NCBI GenBank assembly: GCA_038318455.1
Contig: JBBQCF010000011.1
Coordinates: 1-23,187 of the forward strand
Reading direction: 5' to 3'
Length of the DNA: 23,187 nt
DNA from: UBA12068 sp038318455
Lineage (GTDB): Bacteria > Patescibacteriota > Minisyncoccia > Moranbacterales > GWC2-37-73
Of the stretch, positions 21,555 to 23,187 are shown one piece after another. The position numbers and the translations under genes were made by a program. Positions within the stretch are counted from its first letter, which is position 1. The number at the start of each line of letters is the position of its first letter. The notes below the pieces were generated by a model, which saw only the letters and a program-made list of their open reading frames with translations, ran no database searches and was not told where the DNA came from.

Positions 21555-22817
21555 ATGAACATAAAAATAAATCACATTGCAAAAATAGAGGGACATACTG
21601 GATTTATGGCTAGCGTTATTAAGGGTGATGTGAAATCTGCTAAGTTTGAAGTGCAAGAGGGTGTTCGTTTGATTGAGGGAATTTTGATTGGAAGGCATTA
21701 CAAAGATATGCCTGTTATTGCGCAGCGTATTTGTGGTATTTGTCCCGTGGTGCATAATCTTACTGCAATCAAAGCTATCGAAAATGCGATGAAAATTGAA
21801 GTTTCTAATGAAACTAAGCAACTTCGAAAAATAATGGAGCATGCACAATTCATTCATTCGCATGCATTGCATCTTTTTTTCTTGTCGCTGGCTGATTTTT
21901 TGGATATTGAAAATGATTTGGATTTAATCAAAGAATATCCGGAAGAAACCAAAAAAGCTGTAAAAATTCGTGAATATGGCATGGCGATTGTGAAAACAAT
22001 TGGTGGTCGCGTTGTTCATCCACTTACCAATGAGGTTGGAGGTTTCAAGAAAGTTCCAACTCCTGAAGAAATAAAAGAACTTATTATTGCCGGTGAAGAA
22101 ATTTTGCCAGTTGCTTTAGAATTAGCTGCTTTTTTTAAGACCATCAAGGTGCCTAATTTTTCTCGTCCAACAGAATATATCTCACTTAAAACTAAAGGTG
22201 AATATGCAATTTATGACGGAGATATGACTTCCAATAAGGGTCTTCACGTTGATGTGCAAAAATTTGAAGAAAACTTCCACGAATTTCAAAGACCAAAGGA
22301 AATCATCAAACGTGTTATGCGCGATGGAAAAACAAGCTATATGGTTGGTTCAATTGCACGAGTCAATAATAATCATGAAAAATTAAGTGTTAGCGCAAAA
22401 AAATATTTAGATTCTCTCGAATTTAATTTGCCAGATTATAATCCATTTCACAATGTCCTGTATCAAATGACAGAAGTTATTCATTGTGTTGAGGATTCCA
22501 CTAAATTACTCAAGGAGCTTGCTCATATGGATGTTAATAATGCTGTGACGAAAGAATATGTGGTTCGCGAAGGATCTGCTGCCGCTGCTATTGAAGCGCC
22601 ACGCGGAACGTTGTATTATTGGGTTGATATTGATGCGAAGGGTTATATTAAGAATGTGAACATCATCACCCCAACTGCTCAATTTCTCACGCATCTCGAA
22701 GATGACATTGCAGCTTTCATTCCTGGAATTCTTTCTAGCGATGAAAAGGATATGGAGAAAAAAATGCGCGCCTTTATTCGAGCGTATGATCCTTGTATTA
22801 GTTGCGCAGTACACTAA
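21555..22817 (+). CDS. [NiFe] hydrogenase large (alpha) subunit, group 3b-like, without C-terminal peptide
   Basis: This subunit holds the NiFe active site that makes or splits H2. The 420-residue product has the L1 motif RICGICPVVH with Cys60 and Cys63, the conserved Glu12 in KIEGHTG, SHALHLFFLSLADF, and YMVGSIARVNNN. It also has EAPRGTLYYWVDID and ITPTAQF before the L2 motif DPCISCAVH with Cys414 and Cys417. DPCISCxVH resembles group 3b enzymes. The stop codon follows His420 directly, at the position where maturation proteases normally cut, so the gene encodes the already mature C-terminus. The NAD(P)H-linked partners expected for group 3b are not in the window. Confidence 0.95.
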   Translation: MNIKINHIAKIEGHTGFMASVIKGDVKSAKFEVQEGVRLIEGILIGRHYKDMPVIAQRICGICPVVHNLTAIKAIENAMKIEVSNETKQLRKIMEHAQFIHSHALHLFFLSLADFLDIENDLDLIKEYPEETKKAVKIREYGMAIVKTIGGRVVHPLTNEVGGFKKVPTPEEIKELIIAGEEILPVALELAAFFKTIKVPNFSRPTEYISLKTKGEYAIYDGDMTSNKGLHVDVQKFEENFHEFQRPKEIIKRVMRDGKTSYMVGSIARVNNNHEKLSVSAKKYLDSLEFNLPDYNPFHNVLYQMTEVIHCVEDSTKLLKELAHMDVNNAVTKEYVVREGSAAAAIEAPRGTLYYWVDIDAKGYIKNVNIITPTAQFLTHLEDDIAAFIPGILSSDEKDMEKKMRAFIRAYDPCISCAVH

Positions 22818-22820
22818 TAA

Positions 22821-22907
22821 GTTTATAAAGTAAAAAGTTTATAAAGTTTGTAAAGTAAATTCAGGAATTTTAACTTGATGAACTTTAAAACTTGATGAAC
22901 TTTGAAA
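22821..22907 (+). repeat. Nonad-unit interrupted inverted repeat upstream of the hypA-like gene
   Basis: The left arm has several units of the type GTTTATAAA (22821-22855). The right arm is CTTGATGAA (22874-22882), CTTTAAAA, CTTGATGAA (22891-22899) and CTTTGAAA (22900-22907), ending 8 nt before the ATG. Here the right arm carries the G-containing form (GATGAA), while in the copies at 17172 and 21481 the left arm carries the matching C, so the mismatches are placed on opposite sides. Confidence 0.8.
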
Positions 22908-22915
22908 CTAATTTT

Positions 22916-23187
22916 ATGCATGATTTTATGTTGGCCAAAGAAATCGTTGATGATCTTATGAAGATTGTTAAAAGCGAAAAGCTTTCGCAAATTGAATATG
23001 TGAATTTGGAAATTGGACAAATTGCACTAGCTCATGATGGTCACGAAAAACACACGGAAGATATTAGTATTGATAATTTGAAATTTGGTATCAAGAATAT
23101 TGCCAAAGGCACAATTTTAGAAAGAACAAAATTTAATATCAAAAAAGTTAAAGGAGATCATTGGCATTTGACTGAAATTGAGGGACA
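22916..23187 (+). CDS. hypA: HypA-like hydrogenase nickel-insertion protein, 3'-truncated by the window edge
   Basis: HypA passes nickel to the hydrogenase large subunit together with HypB; His2 is the nickel ligand. The visible 90 residues start MHDFMLAKEIVDDLMKIV (family MHE...A..I), continue with YVNLEIGQIAL and a helix with LKFGIKNIAKGTI, and end in TKFNIKKVKGDHWHLTEIEG. Residue 3 is Asp instead of the usual Glu. The first zinc-ribbon CxxC, expected at about residues 73-80, is not seen; GDHWHL stands in its place. The segment after LEIGQ is a few residues longer and His-rich (AHDGHEKH). The C-terminal part is off the window, so a zinc site may still exist. Confidence 0.78.
   Translation, partial: MHDFMLAKEIVDDLMKIVKSEKLSQIEYVNLEIGQIALAHDGHEKHTEDISIDNLKFGIKNIAKGTILERTKFNIKKVKGDHWHLTEIEG

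Noticed and set aside
6377..22907. CRISPR arrays
   Set aside because: Units are 7-9 nt and directly tandem, with no 25-40 nt repeats or spacers and no cas genes.
1..23187. TGA recoded to Gly or Trp, as in some Patescibacteria
   Set aside because: All conserved proteins are complete without in-frame TGA and their conserved Trp and Gly use standard codons; one gene ends at TGA with a terminator behind it.
1..23187. tRNA or rRNA genes in spacers
   Set aside because: No cloverleaf-like segment with a GGTTC-type T loop or rRNA-like block was seen; spacers are mostly too short.

Overview
The window is an AT-rich (roughly 35-40% GC by eye), gene-dense stretch. It reads as a Patescibacteria (Candidate Phyla Radiation) chromosome, most likely Parcubacteria-like. 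The evidence is an S10-spc ribosomal operon with no rpmD (L30) between rpsE and rplO, a gap typical of that group. In addition, Shine-Dalgarno sequences are almost absent, proteins are compact, and almost every plus-strand start is preceded by an A/T-rich spacer rather than a ribosome binding site. The assignment is an inference; no 16S rRNA gene is present. The standard code applies: TGA is not read through in any gene.

Layout. Bases 2-1015 hold the 3' part of tuf (EF-Tu), followed by rpsJ (S10). A clear promoter and a structured leader with an intrinsic-terminator hairpin then precede rplC. From there the order is rplC-rplD-rplW-rplB-rpsS-rplV-rpsC-rplP-rpmC-rpsQ-rplN-rplX-rplE-rpsN-rpsH-rplF-rplR-rpsE-rplO-secY-adk-map (1640-13937). 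The usual continuation (infA, rpmJ, rpsM, rpsK, rpsD, rpoA, rplQ) is absent. A repeat-bearing gap instead leads to a minus-strand lipoprotein gene that has its own Shine-Dalgarno and terminator and looks foreign.

From 14691 on come ruvX, a dolichyl-phosphate-type family 2 glycosyltransferase, galT, a small membrane export-type protein, tpiA and a class II fructose-bisphosphate aldolase (sugar nucleotide and glycolysis genes). Next are hypC and a HypC-like fusion gene, closed by a strong terminator. A new promoter then drives a group 3 (3b-like) [NiFe] hydrogenase small subunit, large subunit and a truncated hypA-like gene at the window end.

Most interesting. (1) The two adjacent HypC-domain proteins are degenerate in complementary ways: the short one keeps the N-terminal Cys but has lost the His-Gly-Phe motif, while the longer one keeps the His motif, lacks the Cys and carries an unrecognised 130-residue N-terminal domain. 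(2) The hydrogenase large subunit stops exactly at the final His of its C-terminal nickel motif, so there is no C-terminal peptide for a maturation protease to remove. (3) The HypA-like protein seems to lack the first zinc-binding CxxC. Together these suggest an altered hydrogenase maturation route. (4) Eight intergenic spacers carry an unusual architecture: two imperfectly complementary arms made of 7-, 8- or 9-nt tandem units, the second arm ending within 0-12 nt of the downstream start codon. (5) The rpsJ-rplC spacer looks like an attenuation leader.
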